From assembly GCF_000365025.1 (NCBI RefSeq), contig NZ_KB823012.1, forward strand, positions 480,257-544,256: a stretch of 64,000 nt of DNA, given 5' to 3'. The DNA comes from Robiginitomaculum antarcticum DSM 21748. Its GTDB lineage: Bacteria > Pseudomonadota > Alphaproteobacteria > Caulobacterales > Maricaulaceae. The notes beneath the pieces were generated by a model, which saw only the letters and a list, made by a program, of their open reading frames with translations, had not been told where the DNA came from and ran no database searches. Numbering within the stretch: position 1 is the first letter of the stretch; each line of letters opens with the position of its first letter. The position numbers and the translations under genes are program-made. Shown here piece after piece: positions 26,149 to 35,913 of the stretch.

Positions 26149-26672
26149 ACCTGAAAGATACAATCCGCACAATACCCGATTTTCCGGTTAAAGGGATTAT
26201 GTTTCGCGACATCACGACGTTAATGACCAACCGTCACGCTTATCACGCCTCAATCGTGCAGTTATGCCAGCCTTATGAGGATCTAAAAATCGACAATGTT
26301 GCGGGGATAGAAGCGCGCGGATTTACCTTTGCCGGCGCGATGGCCGACCGGCTTGGCGCGGGGTTTGTGCCTATCCGCAAAGCCGGAAAACTTCCAGGCG
26401 ATGTTTACAGTCAGAGCTATGATCTGGAATATGGTTCAGACATATTAGAAATTCATGCTGACGCCATACGCGGACAGGAAAAGGTCGTTTTGGTGGACGA
26501 TTTGATTGCTACAGGCGGCACGGCGGTTGCAGCGGTGAAGCTGCTGCGCAAAACCGGCGCGAAAATTGTCGGCGCGGCTTTCGTTGTCAATTTGCCGGAA
26601 CTGGGCGGTCTAAAAAAGATTGCTGCGATGGGCATTCCTGTCACAGCGCTCGTGTCATTTGACGGCCATTGA
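26145..26672 (+). CDS. apt: Adenine phosphoribosyltransferase
   Basis: A 175-residue Apt that makes AMP from adenine and PRPP. NLKDTIRTIPDFPVKGIMFRDITTL is the typical start, GIEARGFTF follows, and the PRPP loop is VVLVDDLIATGGTAVAA. It works with MtnP (adenine source) and Prs (PRPP source), both encoded in the window. The ATG overlaps the stop of the GST gene. Confidence 0.97.
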   Translation: MNLKDTIRTIPDFPVKGIMFRDITTLMTNRHAYHASIVQLCQPYEDLKIDNVAGIEARGFTFAGAMADRLGAGFVPIRKAGKLPGDVYSQSYDLEYGSDILEIHADAIRGQEKVVLVDDLIATGGTAVAAVKLLRKTGAKIVGAAFVVNLPELGGLKKIAAMGIPVTALVSFDGH

Positions 26673-26682
26673 GGTCAGCGCT

Positions 26683-26994
26683 CTAGCGATAGCTCTGGTA
26701 AATCTGCCGCGCCAACACCATATTTTTATCGCGGCACCTTCCGGCAATCAAAAACCAGTCGATGAGAACCCATATGCCTAATCCGCCAACTGTTATCAGT
26801 TTTAAGATTCCGGCGACAATATCACCGACATAAAACCGGTCTATGCCGAGCCATCCCAGCCAACTGTTAAAGCCGATGGCATAGACCGGGTTTTTCTCAC
26901 GCATCGCCAGATCATTCATAAAACGGTCGGCATTGTCGTGCGACAATGAGGCGTACATATTAAGAAGTTCGTTGCGGTAAGCGTGACGTTCCAT
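26683..26994 (-). CDS. TM2 domain membrane protein
   Basis: A 103-residue protein. Residues about 37-95 form a TM2 domain: GFNSWLGWLGIDRFYVGDIVAGILKLITVGGLGIWVLIDWFLI, two membrane helices around the Asp-Arg-Phe-Tyr turn. An N-terminal acidic helix (about 5-35) precedes it. The molecular role of bacterial TM2 proteins is unknown. It converges on apt with a ten-base gap. Confidence 0.9.
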   Translation of the reverse strand: MERHAYRNELLNMYASLSHDNADRFMNDLAMREKNPVYAIGFNSWLGWLGIDRFYVGDIVAGILKLITVGGLGIWVLIDWFLIAGRCRDKNMVLARQIYQSYR

Positions 26995-27071
26995 GATTTT
27001 CCCCGGATCATATGTTATGTGTGGGTTGCTCTATCTGCTAGCGGGGCCCTTTGGCAAGGGAGCGAAGGGGA

Positions 27072-28172
27072 TTAAACGTTGAATTTGAATAGCAAAACAT
27101 CACCGTCTTTAACAATATAGGTCTTGCCCTCTTGGCGGGTTTTCCCGGCATCTTTTGCGCCGTGTTCGCCGCCATTTCCAATATAATCATCAAAGGCAGT
27201 GGTTTCAGCGCGAATAAAGCCGCGTTCAAAATCGCCGTGGATAACGCCGGCGCATTGCGGCGCGGTCCAGCCTTCGACGAAGGTCCATGCGCGCGCCTCT
27301 TTGGGCCCGGCCGTGAAATATGTTTTCAGGCCCAGCAGGTCATATCCTGTATGGATCATACGGTTCAACCCCGGTTCGGTTAAGCCGAGCGCTTCCATAT
27401 ATTCGAGCCGTTCGGATTCATCGTCCAGCAAAGCCAGTTCACTCTCGATTTTAGCAGAGATAACGACAACTTGCGCGTCTTCCTCTTGTGCGTGGGCTAC
27501 GACTTTCTCACTAAATGCATTACCCGTAGCGGCGCTGTCTTCATCGACATTGGCAACATAGAGGACAGGCTTGGACGTCAAAAGCTGCAGCATTTTCCAT
27601 TCTTTGGCCAAGTCTTCAGGCACGACTGCACGGCGGGCCGGGCGGCCTTCGGAAAGCTCTGCCATGGCTAAATCGACGAGTTTGAGGGTCGCTATGGCCT
27701 CTTTGTCGTTTTGCTTGACCTTTTTCTCAAGGCTGGTGCGGCGCTTCTCAAGGCTCTCCATATCGGCGAGCATAAGCTCCGTTTCGACGGTTTCATAATC
27801 CGCCATCGGGTCAATCTTGCCTTCGACATGGGTAATATCGTCATCTTCAAAACAGCGCAAAACATAGACGATGGCGTCAGTTTCGCGGATATTGGCAAGA
27901 AATTGATTGCCCAGCCCTTCGCCTTGCGAAGCGCCGCGCACAAGGCCGGCAATATCAACGAAATTCATTCGCGCCGGAATGATCTCTTTGCTGCCTGCCA
28001 CTTCGGCGAGCTTGAATAGGCGCGGCTCCGGCACAGCAACCTCGCCGACATTGGGCTCAATTGTACAAAATGGATAATTGGCCGCCTGTGCATTGGCCGT
28101 CTGGGTCAGGGCGTTAAATAATGTCGATTTACCGACATTGGGGAGCCCTACGATTCCGCATTTAAATCCCAT
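27072..28172 (-). CDS. ychF: Redox-regulated ATPase YchF
   Basis: A 366-residue Obg-family P-loop ATPase. G1 is GLPNVGKSTLFNAL (about 8-21), G3 is DIAGLVRGASQGEGLGNQFL, and the G4-like NVDE replaces the usual NKxD, which explains the ATP preference of YchF. A TGS domain closes the protein (AWTFVEGWTAPQCAGVIHGDFERGFIRAE). It associates with ribosomes and stress responses. It is last of the rplY-pth-ychF run on this strand. Confidence 0.97.
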   Translation of the reverse strand: MGFKCGIVGLPNVGKSTLFNALTQTANAQAANYPFCTIEPNVGEVAVPEPRLFKLAEVAGSKEIIPARMNFVDIAGLVRGASQGEGLGNQFLANIRETDAIVYVLRCFEDDDITHVEGKIDPMADYETVETELMLADMESLEKRRTSLEKKVKQNDKEAIATLKLVDLAMAELSEGRPARRAVVPEDLAKEWKMLQLLTSKPVLYVANVDEDSAATGNAFSEKVVAHAQEEDAQVVVISAKIESELALLDDESERLEYMEALGLTEPGLNRMIHTGYDLLGLKTYFTAGPKEARAWTFVEGWTAPQCAGVIHGDFERGFIRAETTAFDDYIGNGGEHGAKDAGKTRQEGKTYIVKDGDVLLFKFNV

Positions 28173-28200
28173 GATATTCGTCCTTAACTTTTGTGGGGGC

Positions 28201-28845
28201 CTATTTCGGCGCGGGCGCGTTGAGCGTCACCCTGGTTGAGAATTTATTAACTTGATCTGTGCCGAGCGGCGCTTCAGCGAGCAAAGGCGCGGCCTTGCCG
28301 ATCGCCCGGGTGAGGTCTTCAACCCACGGCAGATCTGCTTTGGCAAAATCTGACAGGACATAGCCGTGAACTTTTTCCTTATGGCCGGGATGTCCAATGC
28401 CCATGCGCGCGCGTAGAAAGTCCGGACCGAGATGTTGGCGGATAGAGCGAAGGCCGTTATGCCCTGCAATACCGCCGCCCAGTTTTAACCGGAATTTACC
28501 CGGCGCTAAATCCAGTTCGTCATGAAAGACAATAATCTGGCTTAGCGGTATTTTATAAAAACTTGCTGCGGATTGAACGGCGCGGCCCGACTCATTCATA
28601 AAGGTTTGCGGCTTTAACAGCAGAACTTTTTTAGGGCCGTCACCAGTTTTAATTATGCCCTCTTGAGCGAGGCTTTGGAATTTGTCGCGCGCGGGGCCGA
28701 AGCCATGCTCGCGCGCGATTTCATCAACGGCCATAAAACCGATATTATGACGGTTTCCGGCATATTTACTGCCGGGATTACCCAGTCCAACGATACACAG
28801 CACAGGCGCCTCCTTGGCTTTCTTCAGCCCAAGACGCTGCAGCAA
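28201..28845 (-). CDS. pth: Peptidyl-tRNA hydrolase
   Basis: A 214-residue Pth that frees tRNA from drop-off peptidyl-tRNA. The core is [28 protein letters not shown], with the catalytic His in RHNIGF, then [13 protein letters not shown] and [28 protein letters not shown]. The extra N-terminal lysine-rich stretch of about 15 residues is unusual in length but common in alphaproteobacteria. It follows rplY with an 11-base gap. Confidence 0.96.
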   Translation of the reverse strand: MLQRLGLKKAKEAPVLCIVGLGNPGSKYAGNRHNIGFMAVDEIAREHGFGPARDKFQSLAQEGIIKTGDGPKKVLLLKPQTFMNESGRAVQSAASFYKIPLSQIIVFHDELDLAPGKFRLKLGGGIAGHNGLRSIRQHLGPDFLRARMGIGHPGHKEKVHGYVLSDFAKADLPWVEDLTRAIGKAAPLLAEAPLGTDQVNKFSTRVTLNAPAPK

Positions 28846-28856
28846 TCCGTATAGAA

Positions 28857-29525
28857 TTACGCGTCGTCTCCGTCGTCTTCGGCTTCATCACCTTCTTGGG
28901 CGATAGCCGGAACTTCATCGGCTGCAATGTCTTCGTCTTCTTCATCTTCTTCAATGGCCGCACGGGAAGCGACAACAGTCAGAATCGTCGGGTCACGATC
29001 CGTAATGGCGGATTTCACGCCGTCAGGGAGGGTGATCTCGGAAATATGAAGGCTGTCGCCAATTTCCATCGCAGACACATCAATGATGATCTCGTCAGGG
29101 ATGTTACCGGCCGCACAGGCAACTTCGATAGAATGGCGCACCACGTTAAGCGTGCCGCCTTCTTTAAGGCCGGGCGCAACGTCTTCGCCGATCAGTGTGA
29201 TAGAGACTTCAACCTCAATCATACTGTCCTCATTCACGCGGTAAAAATCGACATGCATCGGGAAGTCTGTCACCGGATGGAACTGAATATCTTTGGTCAG
29301 CACTTTCTGGCTCTCGCCGGAATGTGTGATTTGCACCATAGAGCCGATGAAATGGCCGGAGTTAATGGCTTTCAACACTTCGTTATATTTCATTACGATA
29401 GAGACGGAATCTTTGTCTCCGCCATATATTACGCCGGGAACCTGACCGTTGCGGCGGGCTTCGCGTGCATTACCGGTTCCGCTGCCATCGCGTACGTCTA
29501 CATTCAAATTTACTTCATCACTCAT
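28857..29525 (-). CDS. rplY: 50S ribosomal protein L25/general stress protein Ctc
   Basis: A 222-residue long-form L25 (CTC). The N-terminal half binds 5S rRNA ([19 protein letters not shown]), the second half is the TL5/CTC domain ([18 protein letters not shown]), and the tail is highly acidic. First gene of rplY-pth-ychF, an order seen in many alphaproteobacteria. The upstream 230-base gap to ubiK probably carries the promoter. Confidence 0.96.
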   Translation of the reverse strand: MSDEVNLNVDVRDGSGTGNAREARRNGQVPGVIYGGDKDSVSIVMKYNEVLKAINSGHFIGSMVQITHSGESQKVLTKDIQFHPVTDFPMHVDFYRVNEDSMIEVEVSITLIGEDVAPGLKEGGTLNVVRHSIEVACAAGNIPDEIIIDVSAMEIGDSLHISEITLPDGVKSAITDRDPTILTVVASRAAIEEDEEDEDIAADEVPAIAQEGDEAEDDGDDA

Positions 29526-29756
29526 GGGAATTTCCTATTTACTGTCATGCCCGACCATTATTTTGGCACAGCGGTATGCTGCGGGGCATTATCATCAACG
29601 GGCGCGCTATAATAGAGGGCGCAGGGCTTTGCAAGCCACTGGGGCAGGTTTAGCCATAGGAAAATGCGCTTTAGCCGCGAAAGTTTAGAGGAAGCAAAAT
29701 CTTCGTTTATAATTTCAGGTTATAATTGGCCGGATTCAATTGAATGTTGACGAAAC
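29526..29756. other. Gap between rplY and ubiK
   Basis: This gap has no credible gene. It is moderately AT-rich from 29690 and likely holds the rplY promoter on the minus strand. Confidence 0.3.
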
Positions 29757-30017
29757 CTAGCCTTTTTTAAGCTTTGTAATGTCGCGTTTCAGGCTTGAAA
29801 TCGTTTTGGCCATTTTCTCATTTTCAACAGTGAGATTTGAGACCATCTCTTTGAGAACATCAAATTCCTCACGGCCGACCAAGTCCATATCAGCGACAAT
29901 GCCGTCAAGACGGGCGCGCGATGCGGCTTTGATCTCGTCGCCGACGCCTTTGGCTGCGCCAACGGCATTGGTGAACAGGTTTGAAATGTCGTCAACGACT
30001 GTGGATTTGCTTTGCAT
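29757..30017 (-). CDS. ubiK: UbiK family ubiquinone biosynthesis accessory factor
   Basis: An 86-residue protein with an N-terminal amphipathic helix and a C-terminal coiled coil (REEFDVLKEMVSNLTVENEKMAKTISSLKRDITKLKKG). This layout and the VGREEFDVLKEM segment match the UbiK/BMFP family, which forms trimers and assists the aerobic ubiquinone synthesis complex. It is divergent from lgt, with about 90 bases between them. Confidence 0.9.
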   Translation of the reverse strand: MQSKSTVVDDISNLFTNAVGAAKGVGDEIKAASRARLDGIVADMDLVGREEFDVLKEMVSNLTVENEKMAKTISSLKRDITKLKKG

Positions 30018-30107
30018 GGCGGGCTCCTGTGCTGTGCATCCCGTCTGGGCGCTTGGCTTTAATATGGAACCGCGTTAGAGCGCTTTCAAGAGATAGCGGG
30101 CTAAACT

Positions 30108-31025
30108 ATGACACTCATTGTATTCTTGACCTCCATTATTGGCGCGATACCCTTTCCCGAGTGGATCAGTGACACAGCGCTCAGTCTTGGCCCGGTGCAA
30201 ATCAAATGGTACGGCTTGGCCTATGTTGTAGGCGCCGCAGGCGCGTATTTTTATGCTAGACGCGTTGTGACGACGCCCCGCCTTTGGCAAACGGCAAAAA
30301 CTCCATCCGGTCCGGTGACTATCCCTAACAAAGCCATGCTGGAGGATTATTTTTTCTTCGCGCTATTAGGCATTATGGTCGGCGGACGTATCGGGTCGAT
30401 CGTGCTGTATAATTTGGGCGACTATATTGAAAACCCTATCGAGGTTTTCAAAGTCTGGAAGGGCGGCATGGCGTTTCATGGCGGGCTGCTGGGTGTTGGC
30501 GTGGCTGTTTGGTATCTCTCGCGCAAATATAAAATTCCGCTGGCCCGTATGGCCGATATTGCCGCTATCGGCGCGCCTATCGGCTTGGGTCTGGTCCGCC
30601 TGACCAATTTCATCAACCAAGAATTATGGGGAAGTCCGACCAATCTTCCATGGGGCGTTATCTTTGATGGACAGAGTCAGGCCCGGCATCCGACGCAGAT
30701 TTATGAAGCTCTGCTAGAAGGGCTCGTGCTATGGCTGATTATACGCCTTGCCACGCATAAGTTCAAAGCCTTGACCCGACCTGGGCTTGCGACAGGGATA
30801 TTCCTGCTGGGTTACGGCACTTTCCGCATTTGGGTTGAGCTTTACCGCTTGCCGGATTACGGCATTGAGCAGTTCGGCATATTCCAGCGCGGACAGATGT
30901 ACAGCTTGCCTATGGTTATTGGCGGAGCGCTTATCATCTGGTGGGCTATGAAACGCCCGCCCGTCGCGCCCAAATATATGCGCGAGACAAAAGACGAGGC
31001 CCCAAGCAAAGCGAAAATAAAGTGA
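30108..31025 (+). CDS. lgt: Prolipoprotein diacylglyceryl transferase
   Basis: A 305-residue inner-membrane enzyme with about seven helices that adds the diacylglyceryl group to lipobox cysteines. Conserved parts are the HGGLLGVGVAVWYLS stretch, GAPIGLGLVRLTNFINQELWG and RHPTQIYEALLEGL. It serves the several lipoproteins encoded in this window. The stop overlaps the next gene's GTG start. Confidence 0.97.
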   Translation: MTLIVFLTSIIGAIPFPEWISDTALSLGPVQIKWYGLAYVVGAAGAYFYARRVVTTPRLWQTAKTPSGPVTIPNKAMLEDYFFFALLGIMVGGRIGSIVLYNLGDYIENPIEVFKVWKGGMAFHGGLLGVGVAVWYLSRKYKIPLARMADIAAIGAPIGLGLVRLTNFINQELWGSPTNLPWGVIFDGQSQARHPTQIYEALLEGLVLWLIIRLATHKFKALTRPGLATGIFLLGYGTFRIWVELYRLPDYGIEQFGIFQRGQMYSLPMVIGGALIIWWAMKRPPVAPKYMRETKDEAPSKAKIK

Positions 31026-32107
31026 GTCGTCTCAAAGCGCGTCTTCTGGCCCGCATTGACCGTGAAGGCCCGATGAATATTGCCGCCTATATGACGGCTT
31101 GTCTGTTTGACCCTGTAGACGGATTTTATCCGACCCGCGACCCGCTGGGCAGTGAGGGTGATTTTATCACTGCGCCCGAAGTCAGCCAGATGTTCGGAGA
31201 ATTGCTTGGTATTTTTGCGGTGCAAAGCTGGCGTGATATGGGGCGGCCCGAAACGCTGCATCTCATAGAGCTTGGCCCGGGGCGAGGCGTGATGATGAGC
31301 GACATGATCCGCGCGGCGCGCATTGACCCGGATTTCCTCAAGGCTATGCGTGTGACATTGGTCGAAGCGAGCCCCGCGCTGGAGGCCGTACAAGGGCAAA
31401 CACTGGTCAGGTGTCCATACCCTGTCAGCTGGGTACACAGCCTTACTGACGTGCCGGCCGGGCCGTCTCTGATTGTCGCCAATGAATTTTTAGATTGCCT
31501 CCCGATCCGGCAATTTATCCGCCACAGGAACCGCTGGCATGAACGCATGGTGATGCGCGATCCCGACGGCGCGGACGCGCTGGTTTTCGGTCGCAGCTCA
31601 GCGCCGGAAGCGGGCCTGGATTTATCGGCCTTTGACGGCGCAAATGAAGGTGATCTGGTGGAATATAATCCCGGGCTGACACAGCTCTGCGCGCAATTCT
31701 CTGATAGGTTTGCGCGGCACAAGGGCCGGGCTTTACTAATTGATTATGGCCCTGCGGTATCAGAAGTCGGCGACACTTTGCAGGCAATTGCCAAGCATAA
31801 AAAAGTTGATCCGCTGGACGCTCCCGGACAGGCGGATTTGACCGCCCGTGTAGATTTCGCCGCACTGACGCGGGCGGCGACAGAGGAGCAACTGAGCGCC
31901 TTTGGGCCGTATAAGCAGGCGGAGTTTCTGACCGCTATGGGGATCGATCTGCGCGCCGCGAAGCTGGCCCGGCAAAGTCCGGATCAAAAGCCTGTTATAG
32001 AGCGTCAGCTGCGACGTCTGATGGACGGCGGGCAAATGGGAGCGCTTTTCAAGGTCATGATTTTGCAAAGTAAAAGTCTGCCGGATCCGATTGGAATCAG
32101 CCCGTGA
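31022..32107 (+). CDS. Class I SAM-dependent methyltransferase, MidA/NDUFAF7 family
   Basis: A 361-residue methyltransferase of the MidA/NDUFAF7 family. FITAPEVSQMFGELLGIFAVQSWRDMG and LIELGPGRGVMMSDMIRA (SAM loop) are diagnostic, with ANEFLDCLPIRQF after it. In mitochondria the homologue methylates an arginine of a complex I subunit; the same role is possible here. I start it at GTG 31022 (VSRLKARLLARI), giving a GTGA overlap with lgt; the lgt-MidA-pgeF order is common in alphaproteobacteria. Confidence 0.93.
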   Translation: MSRLKARLLARIDREGPMNIAAYMTACLFDPVDGFYPTRDPLGSEGDFITAPEVSQMFGELLGIFAVQSWRDMGRPETLHLIELGPGRGVMMSDMIRAARIDPDFLKAMRVTLVEASPALEAVQGQTLVRCPYPVSWVHSLTDVPAGPSLIVANEFLDCLPIRQFIRHRNRWHERMVMRDPDGADALVFGRSSAPEAGLDLSAFDGANEGDLVEYNPGLTQLCAQFSDRFARHKGRALLIDYGPAVSEVGDTLQAIAKHKKVDPLDAPGQADLTARVDFAALTRAATEEQLSAFGPYKQAEFLTAMGIDLRAAKLARQSPDQKPVIERQLRRLMDGGQMGALFKVMILQSKSLPDPIGISP

Positions 32108-32871
32108 CGCCGCCTTTTCTTACGGCCGCGGCTTTGGACGCGTCTGCACTCTCTCACGGTTTTTTCGGTCGCGTTGGCGGGATGAGTGCCGGGATATATG
32201 ACAGCCTCAACGCGGGTTACGGCGCCGATGATGATCCGCTCAATGTCACCGAAAATCAGGCCCGCATTGCGCAGACTTTGGGCGCGGCGCATGTGGTGAC
32301 CAATCACCAAATTCACAGCACACAGGTCATCACCGTCACTGCAGACACGGACTTATCCCTTCGCGCGAAAGCTGACGGACTCGTGACAAACTGCTCAAAT
32401 ATAGCGCTGGGGGCGCTTCATGCAGACTGCGCGCCAATTTTATTTGCAGATATTGAGGCTGGCGTGATTGGGGTCTGTCACGCAGGATGGCGCGGCGCTG
32501 TAAGCGGCGTCACCGGAGCGACGGTTGATGCAATGGAAAAGCTAGGCGCAAAGCGGGCGCGCATAATCGCCGCGATAGGCCCGTGCATTAGCGGCGATAA
32601 TTACGAAGTGGGCGACGAGTTCAAGCGCATGGCTATATCCATCGACACGCTGACTGAACTGCATTTTTATAATCCTCCCGGTGGAAAGGCACATTTTAAT
32701 TTGCCCGACTTTCTCCGCGCGAGACTTATTCGCGAAGGGGTTGGCGTTGACCCGATGATCCCGCCTTGCACCTATGCTAATCCGCAAGATTATTTCTCTT
32801 ATCGCTATAACACTCATCAGGACATTCGTGATTATGGACGCAATCTATCCGCAATAATGCTTACAAACTAA
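32104..32871 (+). CDS. pgeF: Peptidoglycan editing factor PgeF (laccase-domain protein)
   Basis: A 255-residue YfiH/PgeF protein. SHGFFGRVGGMSAGIYDSLN, the GALHADCAPILFAD segment and HAGWRGAVSGV give the metal-binding His/Cys set, and IGPCISGDNYEVGDEF closes the core. PgeF removes misincorporated L-Ser from muropeptide precursors. The GTG start overlaps the MidA stop by four bases. Its 3' end overlaps ilvE on the opposite strand by 11 bases. Confidence 0.94.
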   Translation: MTPPFLTAAALDASALSHGFFGRVGGMSAGIYDSLNAGYGADDDPLNVTENQARIAQTLGAAHVVTNHQIHSTQVITVTADTDLSLRAKADGLVTNCSNIALGALHADCAPILFADIEAGVIGVCHAGWRGAVSGVTGATVDAMEKLGAKRARIIAAIGPCISGDNYEVGDEFKRMAISIDTLTELHFYNPPGGKAHFNLPDFLRARLIREGVGVDPMIPPCTYANPQDYFSYRYNTHQDIRDYGRNLSAIMLTN

Positions 32872-33739
32872 TGCGGCGGTGTACCAGGTCGTCATAATCC
32901 TGCGCCATTTGCAGGATCATATCGCCAACCTGCATTTCATGGCCTTTAATCTCGCGCACCGGCGTGACTTCCGCCGCTGTGCCGACGATAAAACATCCGG
33001 TAAAGGTCTTGATCTCGTCGGGCATAATATTACGGCGATTGACTTTAATGCCGCGTTTTTCGGCCAGTGCGATAATGGTTTTATAGGTAATCCCGTCGAG
33101 CAAAATATCATTGGTCGGTGTGTGCAGCTCTCCGTCACGGATAAAGAAAATATGCGCGCCTGTGCATTCCGCGACATATCCGCGATAATCCATCATCAGC
33201 GCGTCATCATAGCCATCGGCTTCTGCGGCGTGTTTGCTCATCGTGCAGATCATATACAGGCCGGCAGCCTTAGATTTACACGGAATGGTGTCCGGCGAAG
33301 GGCGTTTCCACTTGGCGATGGTGAGGCGGATGCCCTTCATCTTATCAGCGAAATAATTACCCCAAGCCCATACGGCAACAGAGAAATGGATGGTATTTCC
33401 CTTGGCCGATACGCCCATTTTCTCTGAGCCACGCCACGCAAAGGGGCGCACATAGGCGCTGGACAGGCCGGATTTAGACAGGGTGTCTGTACAGGCTTTA
33501 TTGATCTCTTCGACAGAATAGGGAATTTTGAAATCCAGTAGATTGGCGGAGTTCACTAAGCGTTGACTGTGGTCATCCAGCGCGAAAATCTCGCCGTCAT
33601 AGGCGCGGTCACCTTCAAAAACAGCTGATCCATAATGAAGGGCATGGGTCAGGACGTGAACTTTGGCCTCGCGCCATTCGACAAATTCGCCGTCCATCCA
33701 GATATATCCGTCGCGGTCGTGAAAGGGTCTGTCAGCCAT
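32861..33739 (-). CDS. ilvE: Branched-chain amino acid aminotransferase
   Basis: A 292-residue fold-type IV PLP aminotransferase for Leu, Ile and Val. Key parts are YGSAVFEGDRAYDG near the N-terminus, the PLP lysine in KSKAAGLYMICTMSKHAAEADGYDDALMMD, and ECTGAHIFFI with the conserved Glu. It converges on pgeF and diverges from the response-regulator gene, with about 130 bases between starts. Confidence 0.95.
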   Translation of the reverse strand: MADRPFHDRDGYIWMDGEFVEWREAKVHVLTHALHYGSAVFEGDRAYDGEIFALDDHSQRLVNSANLLDFKIPYSVEEINKACTDTLSKSGLSSAYVRPFAWRGSEKMGVSAKGNTIHFSVAVWAWGNYFADKMKGIRLTIAKWKRPSPDTIPCKSKAAGLYMICTMSKHAAEADGYDDALMMDYRGYVAECTGAHIFFIRDGELHTPTNDILLDGITYKTIIALAEKRGIKVNRRNIMPDEIKTFTGCFIVGTAAEVTPVREIKGHEMQVGDMILQMAQDYDDLVHRRISL

Positions 33740-33867
33740 TGTGAACTCATCTTCTATTATAGGCCCTTGCAGGCAATGGATTTGCTCGGCATTGTTCGAT
33801 TATGGCGCGGTGTGTCAACTCCCAATTAAACGCCTGCGGGGCGATAATACAGATAAGGATTGCGAAA

Positions 33868-34572
33868 TTGAGCGATAGTCAGAAACTTATTGCGCGGGCC
33901 GACTATCACTTATTGGTTGTGGACGATGATGACCGTATACGCGATCTGCTCAAACGCTATCTCACGCGCGAAGGCTACCGCGTCTCAGCTGCCGCCAATA
34001 CGGCCGGCGCGCGCAATTTCATGACGACATTATCTTTTGATTGCCTGATTCTCGATATCATGATGCCGGGTGAAACAGGGCTGGAATTTACTACCGCTCT
34101 TCGCGCGCAGAGCGATGTACCGATTATCCTGCTAACAGCGAAAGGTGACGCCGCCGACCGCATTGGCGGGCTTAAGCTCGGGGCCGATGATTATTTACCC
34201 AAGCCGTTCGAGCCCGAAGAGCTTGTGCTGCGCATAGACGCCGTATTGCGGCGCGGGGCGACCGAACGGGCCGCGCAGATCGTGTATTTCGGCGATTACG
34301 AATTTGATATAAGCCGTCAGGTGCTGACAAAAGATGGCGATGCCATACGTTTGACAACAGGCGAGACCGGGCTTTTGACAACATTATCGCGACGCGCGGG
34401 AACAGTGGTGCAGCGTTACGCGCTGGCCGAAGCTTTGGGGGCCGGCTCCGACCGCGCAGTTGATGTGCAAATGACCCGACTGCGTAAAAAGCTCGAAGTT
34501 CAGCCCAGCGAGCCAGAGTTTCTCATAACGGTGCGCGGGCAAGGCTACCGGCTTTTGGCCGATCCAATTTAG
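33868..34572 (+). CDS. OmpR-family response regulator
   Basis: A 234-residue two-component regulator. The receiver has the acidic pocket DDDD at 19-22, the phosphoacceptor D63 in LILDIMMPG, the T of LLTAKGD and K in PKPFEPEEL. The winged-helix domain ends in VRGQGYRLL. I start it at TTG 33868 because AAGGAT lies eight bases upstream and the longer frame adds an unlikely N-terminus. It is followed 36 bases later by its histidine kinase; targets are unknown. Confidence 0.92.
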   Translation: MSDSQKLIARADYHLLVVDDDDRIRDLLKRYLTREGYRVSAAANTAGARNFMTTLSFDCLILDIMMPGETGLEFTTALRAQSDVPIILLTAKGDAADRIGGLKLGADDYLPKPFEPEELVLRIDAVLRRGATERAAQIVYFGDYEFDISRQVLTKDGDAIRLTTGETGLLTTLSRRAGTVVQRYALAEALGAGSDRAVDVQMTRLRKKLEVQPSEPEFLITVRGQGYRLLADPI

Positions 34573-34608
34573 CTCTGACATGCACGGCGCTTTACGCTAA
34601 ACACCCTT

Positions 34609-35913
34609 ATGCTTGGCCTGAAACAACATATGCCCAAAAGTCTGTTTGGCCGTGCCCTTGCTATAATTATTGTGCCGATCGCTATTATGCAAATCGTCGT
34701 GGCCTATATCTTTTTTGACGCTCATTGGCAGACGGTGACGGCGAGTCTGTCCGACGGGATCGCCTCGGAAATCGCGCTCGCCGTACAGCTCTATTCCGAA
34801 GAGCCCGGACAAGATCGCGCGCAAGAGATAGACGTTCTGTTGCGCCGCGATATGCGCCTTGCGGTCGAGCTTCGCCCGGGGGAGAGCCTGCCACCTAAAA
34901 CGCGCAATGCCTTTTTCTCAAATCTTGACCGGACGCTCAGACGGGCGCTGGCCGAGACGATTGATGAGCCTTTCTGGTTCGATACGACGCGCTATCCCGA
35001 ACATATTGACATCCGCGTGGCCGTCGACGAGGGCGTGCTGTATTTTATTGCGCCGCGTGATCGGGTGTTCGCGGCCACCGGATTTATTTTTATATTTTGG
35101 ATGATTATGGCGACTTTGCTGCTCAGTCTCGTCAGCATTTTGTTTATTCTCAATCAGGCGAGGCCGATTATGCGCTTGGCCAAAGCTGCAGAGGCTTTCG
35201 GTAAAGGCCGGGATATTGGGAGTTTTAAACCGACAGGGGCGAGCGAAGTGCGCCAAGCCAGTCAGGCTTTTTTGGATATGCGCGACCGCATTTTACGTCA
35301 TATTGAGCAGCGCACCCATTTCCTAGCCGGGGTCTCACATGATCTGCGCACGCCGCTGACACGGCTTCGTCTGCAATTTGCGATGATGGATAAGACGGAT
35401 GACACGCGCGCCGCACTGGCCGATCTCGCGGATATGGAAGCCATGCTGGATGGCTATCTGGATTTCGCACAGGGCCTGGCCGGCGAAGAAGTCGAGCGCA
35501 CGGATGTTACGGCTCTGGTCAGTGGTTTATGCGAAACCAGCGGCGTGGATATATGCGATGTCGCCCCTGATCTCTTCGCGCATATTCGGCCCGGCGCGGT
35601 GCGCCGCGCACTCTCCAACTTAATCGAAAATGCCAAGACTTATGGCAAAAATGTGCATGTGACAGCTGCGATGAGCGCAGAGCGCTGGCTGGATATCACT
35701 ATTGATGATGACGGACCGGGTATTGCCGAAGCTGATATGGATCAGGCCTTTGCGCCCTTTGTACGGCTGGATACAGCTCGCGGGCAAAATGTTAAAGGCG
35801 TCGGGTTGGGACTGTCGATTGCCAAAGATACGGCGCAGTTTCACGGCGGGGAGCTGCATTTATCACGCTCACCGCTAGGGGGCCTGCGCGCAACACTCTG
35901 CCTTCCGGCCTGA
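34609..35913 (+). CDS. EnvZ-like sensor histidine kinase
   Basis: A 434-residue HK with two membrane helices (about 17-36 and 156-182) around a periplasmic sensor of about 120 residues, then a HAMP domain, H-box HDLRTPLTRLR (H244), and an HATPase domain with NLIENAKTYG, DDGPGI and GLGLSI. It should phosphorylate the regulator encoded just upstream. The signal is unknown; the periplasmic part has no motif I recognise. The proC stop on the other strand abuts its end. Confidence 0.94.
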   Translation: MLGLKQHMPKSLFGRALAIIIVPIAIMQIVVAYIFFDAHWQTVTASLSDGIASEIALAVQLYSEEPGQDRAQEIDVLLRRDMRLAVELRPGESLPPKTRNAFFSNLDRTLRRALAETIDEPFWFDTTRYPEHIDIRVAVDEGVLYFIAPRDRVFAATGFIFIFWMIMATLLLSLVSILFILNQARPIMRLAKAAEAFGKGRDIGSFKPTGASEVRQASQAFLDMRDRILRHIEQRTHFLAGVSHDLRTPLTRLRLQFAMMDKTDDTRAALADLADMEAMLDGYLDFAQGLAGEEVERTDVTALVSGLCETSGVDICDVAPDLFAHIRPGAVRRALSNLIENAKTYGKNVHVTAAMSAERWLDITIDDDGPGIAEADMDQAFAPFVRLDTARGQNVKGVGLGLSIAKDTAQFHGGELHLSRSPLGGLRATLCLPA

